Below, piece after piece: positions 1 to 7,498 of a stretch of 21,000 bases of DNA. A program made the translations under genes and the position numbers. The notes under the pieces are model-generated. The model was not told the origin of the DNA and made no database searches. It worked only from the letters and a program-made list of their open reading frames with translations. The DNA lies in assembly GCA_035645095.1 (NCBI GenBank), contig DASQNG010000151.1:1-21000 (forward strand), written 5' to 3'. Numbering within the stretch: the stretch's first letter is position 1; each line of letters begins with the position of its first letter. The DNA is from Gaiellasilicea sp035645095 (GTDB taxonomy: Bacteria; Actinomycetota; Thermoleophilia; Gaiellales; Gaiellaceae).

Positions 1-252
1 GCTCGCCGGGTGCGGATCGCGGGCCAGCGAGAGCCGGCCGACCACCGCGGCGTCCTCCGCCTCGTCCGTCGCGACGTAGACGGCAGCGTCGGCGTACCGG
101 CGCAGCGCGCGGAGATAGCGCCGCTCATCGGCCACGCCGCGCCACGCGTCGCTCGCGAGCAGCCAGCCGCCTTCTTCACGCGCGACGGTGGTCCCGAGCG
201 CGACGAGGGCGGGCGCGTCCTCCGGCCGCGCCGGCCGCACGAAGACCGTCAC
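1..252 (-). CDS. GNAT-family N-acetyltransferase, N-terminal part (cut by window edge)
   Basis: The 84 visible codons run off the left edge, so the C-terminal part, including the acetyl-CoA loop, is not seen. The protein opens with VRPARPEDAPALVAL, the usual first strand and helix of GNAT acetyltransferases, and later shows a strand followed by VVGRLSLARDP, as in RimI-like members that transfer acetyl from acetyl-CoA to an amine. The GTG start at 252 shares GTGA with the stop of the gamma-glutamyltransferase gene (4-nt overlap), so the two are probably co-translated. The substrate cannot be told. The family call rests on the N-terminal pattern alone; the start is well supported by the overlap. 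Confidence 0.72.
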   Translation of the reverse strand, partial: MTVFVRPARPEDAPALVALGTTVAREEGGWLLASDAWRGVADERRYLRALRRYADAAVYVATDEAEDAAVVGRLSLARDPHPAS

Positions 253-1583
253 GCGACGACGATCCCGAGCCCGTCACGGCGCGGGTCGCCGGCCGCGCCG
301 AGCGCCCCGTCGGCGGTGACCTCGACCGCCGACACGCCGCCGAAGTAGAGGTTCAGGGACTGCCACGGGACGACGTCCCACGCCTCCGCCGGGAGCTCTG
401 CCGCGGTCGCGGGCGGCCAGCCGCCCTCGAGGTGGAGCGCGTCGTCCACGACGTGGAACCGCGGGGCGGCGATCGCGTCTGCGAGCGAGGCGCCGCGGAC
501 GGCGGCGTCCACGACCTGCGCGATCGCACCCGAGAGCCGGACGGAGCCGGCGCTCCCGAGCACGAGCCGCGGCCGGTCGTCCTCGAGCACGAGCGTCGGC
601 GTCATCATGCTCGCGAGCCGCTCTCCGGGGGTCTTCTCTCCGTGCCCGACGACGTCGAACTCGCCGAGCATGTTGTTCAGCTGGGAACCGGCGCGGTGGA
701 CGCCGGAACCGGCGCCGAGCGTCGAGGAGAGCCCGATCGCCGTGCCCTCCGAGTCCACGACCGAGATGTGGGTCGTCCCTCTTGCGCTCGCCGGCGCGCG
801 GGCGTAGGCCCGCCGCAGCGCCATGGCGCGCTCGTGCAGGCCGCGTGCGCCGTCGAACGCCTCGAGCGCGGCGACGACGACGACGCCGCCCCGCGATGGT
901 GTCGGCGTCGCGAGCACGTGTCGGCCGGCGTAGCGGCCGTGCAGCGGCTCGCGCTCGAGCGGCTCGTACGCGTCGAGGTCGGCCGCGAGTTCGGGGACGA
1001 GCATCCGCACCGCCGCGTGTGGGTCGTCGCGCAGCGCCTCGAGCGTCTCCACGAGGTCCGCGGTCGCGACGCGCCCGGTACGCCCGTAGATGCGGCGCCC
1101 CCCGTCGTCGCGGAGCAGGACCGGCGCGAGGATCCGGTGCAGGAACCCGTGCGCGTCGCCGACGTCGAGGCCGTCGCGGGCGGTGCGCAAGGCAGGCTCC
1201 ACGAGCTCCGGCCACGGCGTCCGTCCCCAGCGCTCGTGCGCCTCCACGAGGCCCGCGACGAGGCCCGGGACGGCGACGGAGCCTGGGCCGATGTGGTAGC
1301 TCTGCGTCGACGAGCCGAAGTCGACGGTCACGTGCTCGATCTCGCCGAGCGGCTCGGTCGGGACGGCGAAGAAGCAGTCGAGCAGGGTCGGCGCGCCGTC
1401 GACGTGGGCGAACAGGAAGCCGCCGCCGGCCGCGCCGGTGAGCGGGCTCTCGGCGACGAACGACGCGCACGCGGCGGCGACGCACGCGTCGACGGCGTTC
1501 CCGCCCCGCTCGAGCACCTCTGCACCCGCAGCGGCCGTGACGGGGTGGCCAGCGGCGATGGCGCCCTTTGCAGGGAGATTCAT
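249..1583 (-). CDS. ggt: Gamma-glutamyltransferase (gamma-glutamyl transpeptidase family, Ntn hydrolase)
   Basis: A 444-aa member of the GGT family, which cleaves gamma-glutamyl bonds (glutathione and related compounds) and matures by self-cleavage. The N-terminal GNAVDACVAAA and GGGFLF stretches are typical of the large subunit. The nucleophile should be Thr270 in TTHISVVDSEG, corresponding to the TTH of E. coli GGT at its cleavage point. It is followed by QLNNMLGEFD (about 301-310), SMMTPTLV (325-332) and GSAGSVRL (343-350, the oxyanion/substrate loop). It is shorter than the usual 530-600 aa and has no signal peptide, so it is probably cytoplasmic, unlike most bacterial GGTs. The ATG at 1583 lies 6 nt after a -10-like hexamer, suggesting a leaderless mRNA. 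Substrate could also be another gamma-glutamyl compound or a cephalosporin-type amide. Confidence 0.9.
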   Translation of the reverse strand: MNLPAKGAIAAGHPVTAAAGAEVLERGGNAVDACVAAACASFVAESPLTGAAGGGFLFAHVDGAPTLLDCFFAVPTEPLGEIEHVTVDFGSSTQSYHIGPGSVAVPGLVAGLVEAHERWGRTPWPELVEPALRTARDGLDVGDAHGFLHRILAPVLLRDDGGRRIYGRTGRVATADLVETLEALRDDPHAAVRMLVPELAADLDAYEPLEREPLHGRYAGRHVLATPTPSRGGVVVVAALEAFDGARGLHERAMALRRAYARAPASARGTTHISVVDSEGTAIGLSSTLGAGSGVHRAGSQLNNMLGEFDVVGHGEKTPGERLASMMTPTLVLEDDRPRLVLGSAGSVRLSGAIAQVVDAAVRGASLADAIAAPRFHVVDDALHLEGGWPPATAAELPAEAWDVVPWQSLNLYFGGVSAVEVTADGALGAAGDPRRDGLGIVVA

Positions 1584-1589
1584 CGTCCA

Positions 1590-1595
1590 ACCCTA
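1590..1595 (-). promoter_or_regulatory. Probable -10 element of ggt (leaderless)
   Basis: On the minus strand the hexamer TAGGGT is followed by 6 nt and then the ATG of ggt. That spacing puts the transcription start at or next to the A of the start codon, and no Shine-Dalgarno sequence is visible. The same spacing recurs at other minus-strand genes in this window. Confidence 0.5.
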
Positions 1596-1626
1596 GACGG
1601 CCGGCGGCAGCCGCAACGGGAAGCGG

Positions 1627-2658
1627 GTGCCGGACGTTCTGATGGAGATGGGTATCGACGTCCGACTGCGACACCTGGCGCTCCCGTTCGCGGCAGCGGC
1701 GGCGCTGCTCGTACTCGCACTCTCGCCGGGGCTCCTCCGCCCACGGCTCGCGGCGGCGTTCGAGGAGCTGGCCTCGGCCAACGCCCCGTGGCTGTGGCTC
1801 GCCGCCCTCCTCTTCGCGGTTGGGCTTGCGGGCGCGGCCGCAGCCTGGCGCTCCGCGCTCGCCCGGTGCGGCGGCGAGACGACGCTCGGCGACGCGTGCG
1901 CCCGCTACTGCGTCGGCTCCGGCGTCAACGCCCTCGCTCCCGCGCGGCTCGGGACTGCCGTCCGCTTCGCGCTCTTCGCACAGGTCCTGCCCGGCCGCGC
2001 CCGCCTCTGGACAACGGGCGGCGTCGCCGCCTCCGTCGGAGCCGCCCGGTCGTTGTGGACGGCACTTCTGATCGCGTTCGCCGCGGCCTCCGGCGTCGTG
2101 CCGTGGTGGCCGGTCGCGGTGCTCGCGTGCGTGGCTGCCGCCGCCGTGGCGGTGGGCGTCGCCGCGCGCGGTCGGACGCCGTCGAACCGCCTCGCCCACG
2201 CGCTCGACGCCTTCCGCGCGCTCGGCCACAGCCCTCGCGCCGCCGCAGCCCTCGTGGGCTGGATGGGCGTGGCGACCGCCGCGCGCGTCGGTGCGGCAGC
2301 CGGGATCGCGGCTGCGTTCGGCGTCACGAACCCACTCGCCGCCGGGCTGCTCGTGATCCCGGCGCTCGACCTCGCCGGGCTGCTGCCCCTGACGCCTGGG
2401 AACGTCGGCGTCGCGAGCGCGGCCGTCGCGTTCGCGCTCGGAGCGCACGGCGCGGGAGCCGACGTCGCGCTCGCCGCCGGCATCGCCTTCAGCGCCGTCG
2501 AGACCCTGACGAGCATCGCCTGCGGGATTGGCGGGCTGCTCGTCCTGGCAGGAACGGCATCCGGCGCGCGCCGCTCGACGGCGGCGGCTGCGGGGACGAC
2601 CGCGTGCCTCGGCCTCGGCGTCGCCTTCGGGGCGACCGTGCTGGCACCGCTCGTCTGA
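1627..2658 (+). CDS. Integral membrane protein of the UPF0104 / LPG-synthase transmembrane (flippase-like) family
   Basis: A 343-aa, almost entirely hydrophobic protein with about seven or eight predicted membrane segments (for example 18-33, 54-73, 141-158, 160-179, 205-230, 237-255, 258-274, 281-308). The stretch PLTPGNVGVASA (254-265) matches the PxTPGGxGxxE region conserved in the UPF0104 family, the membrane half of MprF lysyl-phosphatidylglycerol synthase, although the final Glu is absent. The soluble aminoacyl-transfer domain of MprF is missing, so a lipid flippase or glycolipid-related role is more likely than lipid aminoacylation. Possible starts are GTG 1627, ATG 1642 and ATG 1648, all in frame; 1627 is kept because GGGAAG precedes it. 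It is divergent from ggt and convergent with ftsZ. Substrate unknown. Confidence 0.72.
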   Translation: MPDVLMEMGIDVRLRHLALPFAAAAALLVLALSPGLLRPRLAAAFEELASANAPWLWLAALLFAVGLAGAAAAWRSALARCGGETTLGDACARYCVGSGVNALAPARLGTAVRFALFAQVLPGRARLWTTGGVAASVGAARSLWTALLIAFAAASGVVPWWPVAVLACVAAAAVAVGVAARGRTPSNRLAHALDAFRALGHSPRAAAALVGWMGVATAARVGAAAGIAAAFGVTNPLAAGLLVIPALDLAGLLPLTPGNVGVASAAVAFALGAHGAGADVALAAGIAFSAVETLTSIACGIGGLLVLAGTASGARRSTAAAAGTTACLGLGVAFGATVLAPLV

Positions 2659-2692
2659 CTCCCGCCCACACTCACCAGGGATCCGGCGAGCT

Positions 2693-2706
2693 AGTGGCGT
2701 CCCACT
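2693..2706. terminator. Small hairpin between convergent genes (weak terminator candidate)
   Basis: AGTGG (2693-2697) and CCACT (2702-2706) form a 5-bp stem with a 4-nt loop in the 57-bp gap between the membrane protein and ftsZ, whose 3' ends face each other. There is no T-tract, so intrinsic termination is doubtful. Confidence 0.2.
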
Positions 2707-2715
2707 GACGCGGGC

Positions 2716-4110
2716 TCAGGTGCGGAGGAAGCTCGGCGGCTCCAGCGGCTCGCCGCCGCCGTGCGAGGCGGTGCCCGTGCCGCCGAACGCCGGCAGCGGC
2801 CGGCGCGCGCGCGAGCCCAGGCCGGTGGCGACCACCGTGACCCACACCTGGCCGGCGAGCCGCTCGTCGACCGTGGCGCCGAAGATGATGTTCGTGTCGT
2901 CCGTCGCGGCCGAGCGGACGACCTCGGCGGCGTCGTTCACCTCGAGCAGCGTCAGGTCCTCGCCACCCGCGATCGAGAGCAGGATCCCCCGCGCGTCGAC
3001 GATCTCCGTGTCGATCAGCGGCGAGCGGAGCGCCCGCTCCGCCGCCTGCTTCGCGCGATCCTCGCCCGTGGCGTAGCCAATGCCCATCAGCGCCGAGCCG
3101 GCGTTCGCCATGATCGTGCGGACGTCCGCGAAGTCGAGGTTGATCAGCCCCGGCATCGTGATCAGGTCGCAGATCCCTTGCACGCCCTGCCGGAGGACGT
3201 CGTCGGCGATCTTGAACGCGTCCAGCATGGACGTCGAGCGGTCGAGCACCTCGAGCAGGCGGTCGTTCGGGATCACGATCACCGTGTCGCAGGCGGCGCG
3301 GAGGGCCTCCACGCCCTGATCCGCGGCGCTCCGGCGCCGGGTGCCCTCGAACCGAAACGGCGTCGTCACGATCCCGACGGTGAGCGCGCCCAGCTCGCGG
3401 GCGATCCGCGCGACGACCGGCGCGGCGCCCGTGCCGGTGCCGCCGCCCTCGCCGGCGGTGACGAAGACCATGTCCGCGCCCCGCAGCGCCTGCTTGATCT
3501 GGTCGGACGTGTCCTCGGCGGCGCGCCGGCCGACGTCCGGCTCCGCGCCGGAGCCGAGTCCCTGCGTGAGCTCGCGTCCGATGTGGAGCTTCACGGGGGC
3601 GTCCGAGAGGTGGAGCTGCTGCAGGTCGGTGTTGACGGCCAGGAACTCCACCTGCGTGAGGCCGGCGTCGATCATCCGGTTGACGGCGTTCAGCCCCGCC
3701 CCGCCAACGCCCACGACCCGGATCACGGCGAGGTACGAGGGGCTGTCTCGCGGGATCGCGTACTCGAGCCGTGGCGCCGGCTCCGGCATCGACTCGAACG
3801 GGCTCCGCGGCTCCTCCCGCTCGTGCTTGCGCTCCGGCTCGTCCGCCGGCTCGGCGGCCGCAGCGCGCCCCCGTCGCTTCGCGGCGGGCGGCTCCGCCGG
3901 CGCGGGCGCGGCGGCCGACGGCCGCTCGGGGGATTCCTCGAAGGCGGGGACGTGCTCGACCGTCTGCTCCTGCGGCGCCTCGTCGGCCGGCTGCTGCTCG
4001 GCCGGCGGCGGCGAGCCCTGCTCGCCCTCGCCCTGCCGGCGCGCCGCCTCCGTCGCGCGGAACAGGTCGGCCAGGGGGCCCTCACGCATGCTCGCGCGAT
4101 TTCGCGCCAT
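2716..4110 (-). CDS. ftsZ: Cell-division GTPase FtsZ with a long N-terminal extension
   Basis: A 464-aa tubulin-like GTPase that polymerises into the division ring. The globular part begins near residue 127 and is canonical: nucleotide-binding VGVGGAGLNAVNRMI (133-147), tubulin signature GGGTGTG (222-228), PNDRLL (281-286) and the T7 loop NLDFADV (324-330) with its catalytic acidic residues, so it should hydrolyse GTP. The C-terminal peptide PPSFLR (458-463) resembles the tail that binds FtsA/SepF-type partners. Two features are odd: about 125 residues of Pro/Glu/Ala-rich, probably disordered sequence precede the fold, while the linker to the C-terminal peptide is only about 25 residues. The ATG at 4110 is supported by a near-perfect Shine-Dalgarno sequence, so the extension is real. 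The gene overlaps the end of parA by 29 nt. A second FtsZ may exist elsewhere, since no other division/cell-wall genes are here. Confidence 0.93.
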   Translation of the reverse strand: MARNRASMREGPLADLFRATEAARRQGEGEQGSPPPAEQQPADEAPQEQTVEHVPAFEESPERPSAAAPAPAEPPAAKRRGRAAAAEPADEPERKHEREEPRSPFESMPEPAPRLEYAIPRDSPSYLAVIRVVGVGGAGLNAVNRMIDAGLTQVEFLAVNTDLQQLHLSDAPVKLHIGRELTQGLGSGAEPDVGRRAAEDTSDQIKQALRGADMVFVTAGEGGGTGTGAAPVVARIARELGALTVGIVTTPFRFEGTRRRSAADQGVEALRAACDTVIVIPNDRLLEVLDRSTSMLDAFKIADDVLRQGVQGICDLITMPGLINLDFADVRTIMANAGSALMGIGYATGEDRAKQAAERALRSPLIDTEIVDARGILLSIAGGEDLTLLEVNDAAEVVRSAATDDTNIIFGATVDERLAGQVWVTVVATGLGSRARRPLPAFGGTGTASHGGGEPLEPPSFLRT

Positions 4111-4852
4111 CGAGCACCTCCTTCGCGAGCTCGCGGTACGCCTCCGCGGCGGGGCCGGACGGGTCGTACTTGAGCACGGAGGCGCCCTTCACCGGCGCCT
4201 CGGCGTACCGGACGGTCTTGCGGATCCTCGTTCGGAAGACGAGGTCGCCGAAGTTCTCCTCGAGGATCTCGATCGCCTCGCGCGCGTGCAGCGTGCGCCC
4301 GTCGAACATCGTCGGGAGGATGCCCTCGATCCGCACCTCCTGGTTGAGGTTCTCGCGGACCATGGCGAGGGTGTTCTCGAGCTGCACGAGCCCACGCAGC
4401 GAGAGGTACTCGCACTGCACCGGCACGACGACCCCGGTGGCCGCGACGAACGCGTTGACGGTCAGCAGGCCGAGTGACGGGGGCGTGTCGACGAGGACGA
4501 AGTCGTAGCGGTCGTGCACCTCGAGCAGCGCCTTGGCGAGAGCGCGCTCGCGACCGATCAGCGAGCTGAGGGCGAGCTCCGCACCGGCGAGGTCGATCGA
4601 GGACACGGCGATGTCGACCTCCGCCCGGTGGACCACCTCGGAGATCGGCAGCCGGTGGACGAGGACGTCGAACATCGAGCGGTCGATCGTGTCGGGGTTC
4701 ATCCCCTGGCTCATCGTCAGGTTGCCCTGCGGGTCGAGATCGACGAGGAGGACGCGCTTCCCGCACTCGGCGAGGGCGACCCCGAGGTTGAGCGTCGTCG
4801 TCGTCTTCGCGACACCGCCCTTCTGGTTCGCGAAGACGATCACCCGCGCCAT
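4082..4852 (-). CDS. parA: ParA/Soj-type Walker ATPase
   Basis: A 256-aa ParA-family ATPase that works in chromosome or cargo partitioning by ATP-dependent dimerisation and nonspecific DNA binding. Deviant Walker A KGGVAKTTT is at 11-19, with the signature lysine at 11. The A' motif DLDPQGN is at 38-44 and Walker B FVLVDTPP at 118-125. The conserved QCEYLSLRG (146-154) and GILPTMFD (177-184) regions of Soj/ParA are present. The start at 4852 is chosen over an upstream ATG at 4918 because GGAGG lies 5 nt ahead of it and the protein then begins directly with the first strand. No parB gene or parS site (TGTTTCACGTGAAACA-like) is visible, so this may be an orphan ParA that positions something other than the origin. 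Coupling to ftsZ suggests a link with division. Confidence 0.93.
   Translation of the reverse strand: MARVIVFANQKGGVAKTTTTLNLGVALAECGKRVLLVDLDPQGNLTMSQGMNPDTIDRSMFDVLVHRLPISEVVHRAEVDIAVSSIDLAGAELALSSLIGRERALAKALLEVHDRYDFVLVDTPPSLGLLTVNAFVAATGVVVPVQCEYLSLRGLVQLENTLAMVRENLNQEVRIEGILPTMFDGRTLHAREAIEILEENFGDLVFRTRIRKTVRYAEAPVKGASVLKYDPSGPAAEAYRELAKEVLDGAKSREHA
4115..4123 (-). promoter_or_regulatory. Ribosome binding site of ftsZ
   Basis: On the minus strand AAGGAGGTG lies 4 nt before the ATG at 4110, a near-perfect anti-Shine-Dalgarno match placed inside the last codons of parA. It fixes the distal start and therefore shows that the long N-terminal extension of FtsZ is translated. The internal Met108 has no comparable site. 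Confidence 0.8.
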
Positions 4853-4857
4853 GGTCG

Positions 4858-4862
4858 CCTCC
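4858..4862 (-). promoter_or_regulatory. Ribosome binding site of parA
   Basis: GGAGG (within GAGGAGG on the minus strand) lies 5 nt before the ATG at 4852. It decides this start over the in-frame ATG 66 nt upstream. Confidence 0.75.
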
Positions 4863-4960
4863 TCGGGCGCGGCGGCGGGGCGCAGATTCGGTCGCGGCAG
4901 CAGACGCACGGGTGCCATGTGCTGACCCGGTTCAAGGCTGCCGCCACGATTCCTGCACGG

Positions 4961-5896
4961 TCAGCGAGGCTCGCCGTCGAAGTAGTCGAGCGGCTCGATT
5001 CGGCCGATCAGGCCGACTCCCCGCAGCGCAACCTTGTTCGAGCGCGGGTAGTAGCAGATGTCCGTCGGCTCCTTCGTGCCGTAGACGAGGTAGGTCAGAC
5101 CCTGCTCCCTCGCGCGGAGGAGGTGCGCGATCCCCGTGCCTGCCGGGCGGACGACGACCTGCCCGACCCGCAGCTCGTGCTCCTCGCGCACGGCGCCGGC
5201 CGCCGCCCGCGCGGGGCTCGGGAGGAGCTCGAGCACGCCGCTGCCGTCGAGCACGACGAAGACCTCCTCCTCGACCGAGTGGCAGTGCGGCGGAGCGCCC
5301 TCTTCCCCCGCATCGAGCCGCACCCAGTTGAGGCCCGAGCGCCGGGCGCCGGCCGTCCTGCCGAGCGCCTTCGCGCGGCCGCCGTATGCGCCCTCGACGG
5401 CGTCGAGGTGGACGATGTTCGCGGGCCGCGGCTCAGGCTCGCCGACTTCGGGCGGCCCGGCCTGCGCCTCGAGCGCCCACGGGTGCGCATCAGCGGCGCC
5501 GCTCCGCGTCCAGCTCGGGCCAAGCCAGGAGACGCCGCTCCGCGGCAGGTGGGCGCTCGCCACGAGGTGGCGGTGGCCGAAGACGAGGACGTCGAGCCCC
5601 TCGTCGCCCCCGCGCAGCGTGTGCGCCTCGCGCCCCGGCGCGTGGAAGAGGCAGTCGCCGGGGCCGATTTCGTAGACGTGGCCGTCCTGCCACGAGATCC
5701 CGGAGCCACCGAGCACGTAGAAGAGCTCCTCCTCCGAGCCCTCCACGTGGGCCGGGGTCGACCAGCGGCCGGCGTCGATCCTGACCCGTCGCGCGCCGCA
5801 CGTCTGCGTCTCCCGCCCTGTCAGGCTCCCCCACTCGGCTGCGAGGTGCCCGCGCTCGTTCCGCACGTACTCGAGCTCGTCGAGATGCGTGATCAC
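4961..5896 (-). CDS. Bicupin protein (two cupin domains)
   Basis: A 311-aa soluble protein with two cupin barrels. Cupin 1 covers about 30-110, with TPAHVEGSEEELFYVLGGSG (47-66, candidate ligand His50) and HAPGREAHTL (85-94, His92). Cupin 2 covers about 185-275, with PPHCHSVEEEVFVVLDGSG (202-220, His204, His206, Glu210) and GTGIAHLL (253-260, His258). The second domain has the full His-x-His-x3-Glu-xn-His metal set; the first is degenerate, with Glu in place of the second His. The C-terminal TDICYYPRSNKVALRG stretch is reminiscent of sugar-binding or isomerase-like cupins, but I cannot assign a substrate. The GTG start at 5896 is preferred over the longer ORF because a -10 hexamer lies 6 nt upstream and the longer N-terminus is low-complexity Arg/Gly sequence. 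It is probably transcribed alone. Confidence 0.85.
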   Translation of the reverse strand: MITHLDELEYVRNERGHLAAEWGSLTGRETQTCGARRVRIDAGRWSTPAHVEGSEEELFYVLGGSGISWQDGHVYEIGPGDCLFHAPGREAHTLRGGDEGLDVLVFGHRHLVASAHLPRSGVSWLGPSWTRSGAADAHPWALEAQAGPPEVGEPEPRPANIVHLDAVEGAYGGRAKALGRTAGARRSGLNWVRLDAGEEGAPPHCHSVEEEVFVVLDGSGVLELLPSPARAAAGAVREEHELRVGQVVVRPAGTGIAHLLRAREQGLTYLVYGTKEPTDICYYPRSNKVALRGVGLIGRIEPLDYFDGEPR

Positions 5897-5902
5897 CCGC
5901 GG

Positions 5903-5908
5903 ATTATG
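5903..5908 (-). promoter_or_regulatory. Probable -10 element of the cupin gene (leaderless)
   Basis: CATAAT on the minus strand is an unusually AT-rich hexamer for this DNA. It is followed by exactly 6 nt and the GTG start at 5896. No Shine-Dalgarno sequence fits in the gap. Confidence 0.6.
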
Positions 5909-5937
5909 GCCCGCGCCGGCCCGGCTGCGGCACCGGC

Positions 5938-6067
5938 CACGGCCGGGCTCTGACCCCGGACGCGACCGGAGGGCCACGGCCGGAGCGGGCGCCTGCGCGG
6001 CGCCGGCGTGGCTGCGCGCGCGTCACGGCCGGTCGTCGCCGACACGGCCGGGCTCTGACGCCGGACG
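5938..6067. repeat. Short repeats: two 25-nt copies and four CACGGCCGG motifs
   Basis: A 25-nt sequence beginning CACGGCCGGGCTCTGAC occurs at 5938-5962 and again at 6043-6067 with one mismatch (5955 C versus 6060 G). The 9-mer CACGGCCGG also occurs at 5975 and 6024, giving four copies in about 115 bp. The core GGGCTCTGACCCC of the first copy is an imperfect palindrome. The second copy and the 6024 motif lie inside the last codons of the epimerase-like gene, the others in the gap before the cupin promoter. It looks like a small dispersed REP-type element. Confidence 0.55.
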
Positions 6068-7486
6068 TGTTCCCTCGGCCGCACGGGCGATCCCGTCGAG
6101 CATGCCGCCGAAGACGAAGCCGTGGAGGGGCCAGACCGTGTACCAGTAGGCAAGGCCCCAGAGGCCGAGCGGGTCGAAGAGAGCCGTCTGGTGGATCGTC
6201 GATCCCTCCTGCTCCGCGGGCTCCACCTCGAACTGCAACCAGGCCCGCCCCGGGACGCGCATCTCGGCGGTGAGCCGGAGCAGCCGGTCGGGCTCGTACG
6301 CCTCGACGCGCCAGAAGTCGACGGCGTCACCGACGCGGAGCTGGTCCGGGTCGCGGCGGCCGCGTCGGAGGCCGGGGCCGCCGGCGAGCACGTCGAGGAG
6401 CCCCCGCAGCTGCCACAGCCGCCGCCCGTAGTACCAGCCCGTGTCGCCGCCGATCCGACGGATCGGAGCGAATGCCGCGGGGGGCGCGTGGGGCACCCAG
6501 CGCGAGCGGCGGTCGACGAGCCGCGACCCGAACCGCACGCCGCCGAACCGCGCCTCCAGCGGCTCCTCGTCGGCCCAGCGCGTCTCGACCACCTCACGGT
6601 CCTCGTTCGCGAGCGCTCGCGCGATCGCCTCGCGGTGCCCCCGTGGGCGGATCGGGAACACCTCGAGTGCGCGCCCGTCGCTGACGACGGTGTCGTGCTC
6701 GATGCTGTCGATCAGCGCCCGCCCGAGCCGCGCGTACACGGGCGTCACGAGGCCGAGCCACAGGCTCGAGAGGCGCGGCGTCAGCACCGGCACCGGCAGG
6801 AAGACGCGGCGGAGGCCGCGCTGCCGCGCGTACTCGCGCATCAGGTCCCCGTACGACACGACGTCCGCGCCGCCGAGCTCGAACACCTCGCTCCGCTCCC
6901 CCGGGCGATCGAGCTCCGCGAGGAGGTAGTCGAGCTGGTCCTCGACCGCGATCGGCTGCGCGAGGTTCTCCACCCAGCGCGGGGTGATCATCACCGGCAG
7001 CCGGTCGACGAGCGCGCGGACGATCTCGAACGACGCGCTCCCGGAGCCGATCACGGCTGAGGCGCGGAACTCGGTCGTGGGCGTCGCCTCCCGCAGCAGC
7101 CGACCCACCTCCTGCCGCGAGGCCAGGTGCTCCGAGAGGCGCCCGCGGCCGAGCCCGCCGAGGTACACGACCCGCCGCACCCCCGCCTCGCGTGCGGCCG
7201 TCCCGAAGGTCGCTGCGGCCTCGCGGTCGGCCCGGGCGAAGCCGCCCGTCGAGCCCATCGAGTGGACGAGGTAGTACGCGACCTCCACCCCGTCGAGCGC
7301 GGCGCGGACGGACGCCGGGTCGAGGACGTCGCCCCCGACGACCTCAGTGCCGGCCCCGACGCGGCCGACGAGCAGCTCTGGCCGCCGGACGAGGCAGCGC
7401 ACGCGCTCGCCGCGGGCCTCGAGCGCCCGCAGCAGCCGGCCGCCGACGTATCCCGTCGCGCCGGTGAGGAGGATCAGCCGTGCGAT
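6023..7486 (-). CDS. NAD(P)-binding SDR/epimerase-like protein with C-terminal DUF2867; non-canonical start
   Basis: Two domains. The N-terminal Rossmann fold of the extended/atypical SDR (NmrA/NDUFA9-like) type has LILLTGATGYVGG with GxxGxxG at 9-15, then GDVLDPASVRAAL, VAYYLVHSMGS and VVYLGGLG. The C-terminal DUF2867/SRPBCC-like domain (about 330-480) includes VGDAVDFWRVEAY and FDPLGLWGLAYWYTVWPLH. The reaction is unknown. The first normal start is GTG 7402, which would delete the whole GxxGxxG motif. The frame is open only back to the TAG of the upstream gene (7496-7498, same frame), and the codon where Met is expected is ATC (7484-7486), 6 nt after the hexamer TAGTCT. So either ATC (or a nearby CTG) is used, or ATG has been lost or mis-sequenced. 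Length is 487 aa from ATC. The C-terminus carries repeat-derived residues. Confidence 0.82.
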   Translation of the reverse strand: MARLILLTGATGYVGGRLLRALEARGERVRCLVRRPELLVGRVGAGTEVVGGDVLDPASVRAALDGVEVAYYLVHSMGSTGGFARADREAAATFGTAAREAGVRRVVYLGGLGRGRLSEHLASRQEVGRLLREATPTTEFRASAVIGSGSASFEIVRALVDRLPVMITPRWVENLAQPIAVEDQLDYLLAELDRPGERSEVFELGGADVVSYGDLMREYARQRGLRRVFLPVPVLTPRLSSLWLGLVTPVYARLGRALIDSIEHDTVVSDGRALEVFPIRPRGHREAIARALANEDREVVETRWADEEPLEARFGGVRFGSRLVDRRSRWVPHAPPAAFAPIRRIGGDTGWYYGRRLWQLRGLLDVLAGGPGLRRGRRDPDQLRVGDAVDFWRVEAYEPDRLLRLTAEMRVPGRAWLQFEVEPAEQEGSTIHQTALFDPLGLWGLAYWYTVWPLHGFVFGGMLDGIARAAEGTRPASEPGRVGDDRP

Positions 7487-7492
7487 GGGCAG

Positions 7493-7498
7493 AGACTA
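7493..7498 (-). promoter_or_regulatory. Possible -10 element overlapping the upstream stop codon
   Basis: TAGTCT on the minus strand includes the TAG of the 407-aa gene. It lies 6 nt before the ATC that occupies the expected start of the SDR/DUF2867 protein, the same spacing as the other presumed leaderless promoters here. Confidence 0.35.

Noticed and set aside
432..2708. Very long open frames antisense to ggt and the membrane protein (also 274-2448, minus)
   Set aside because: Arg/Ala/Gly-rich shadows caused by the high GC content; the opposite strand has recognisable families.
4082..4918. A parABS partition locus
   Set aside because: ParA is clear, but there is no parB and no parS-like 16-mer in the window.
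4853..4960. Possible tRNA suggested by a T-loop-like GGTTCAA at about 4928
   Set aside because: No acceptor, D-arm or anticodon stem can be built around it.
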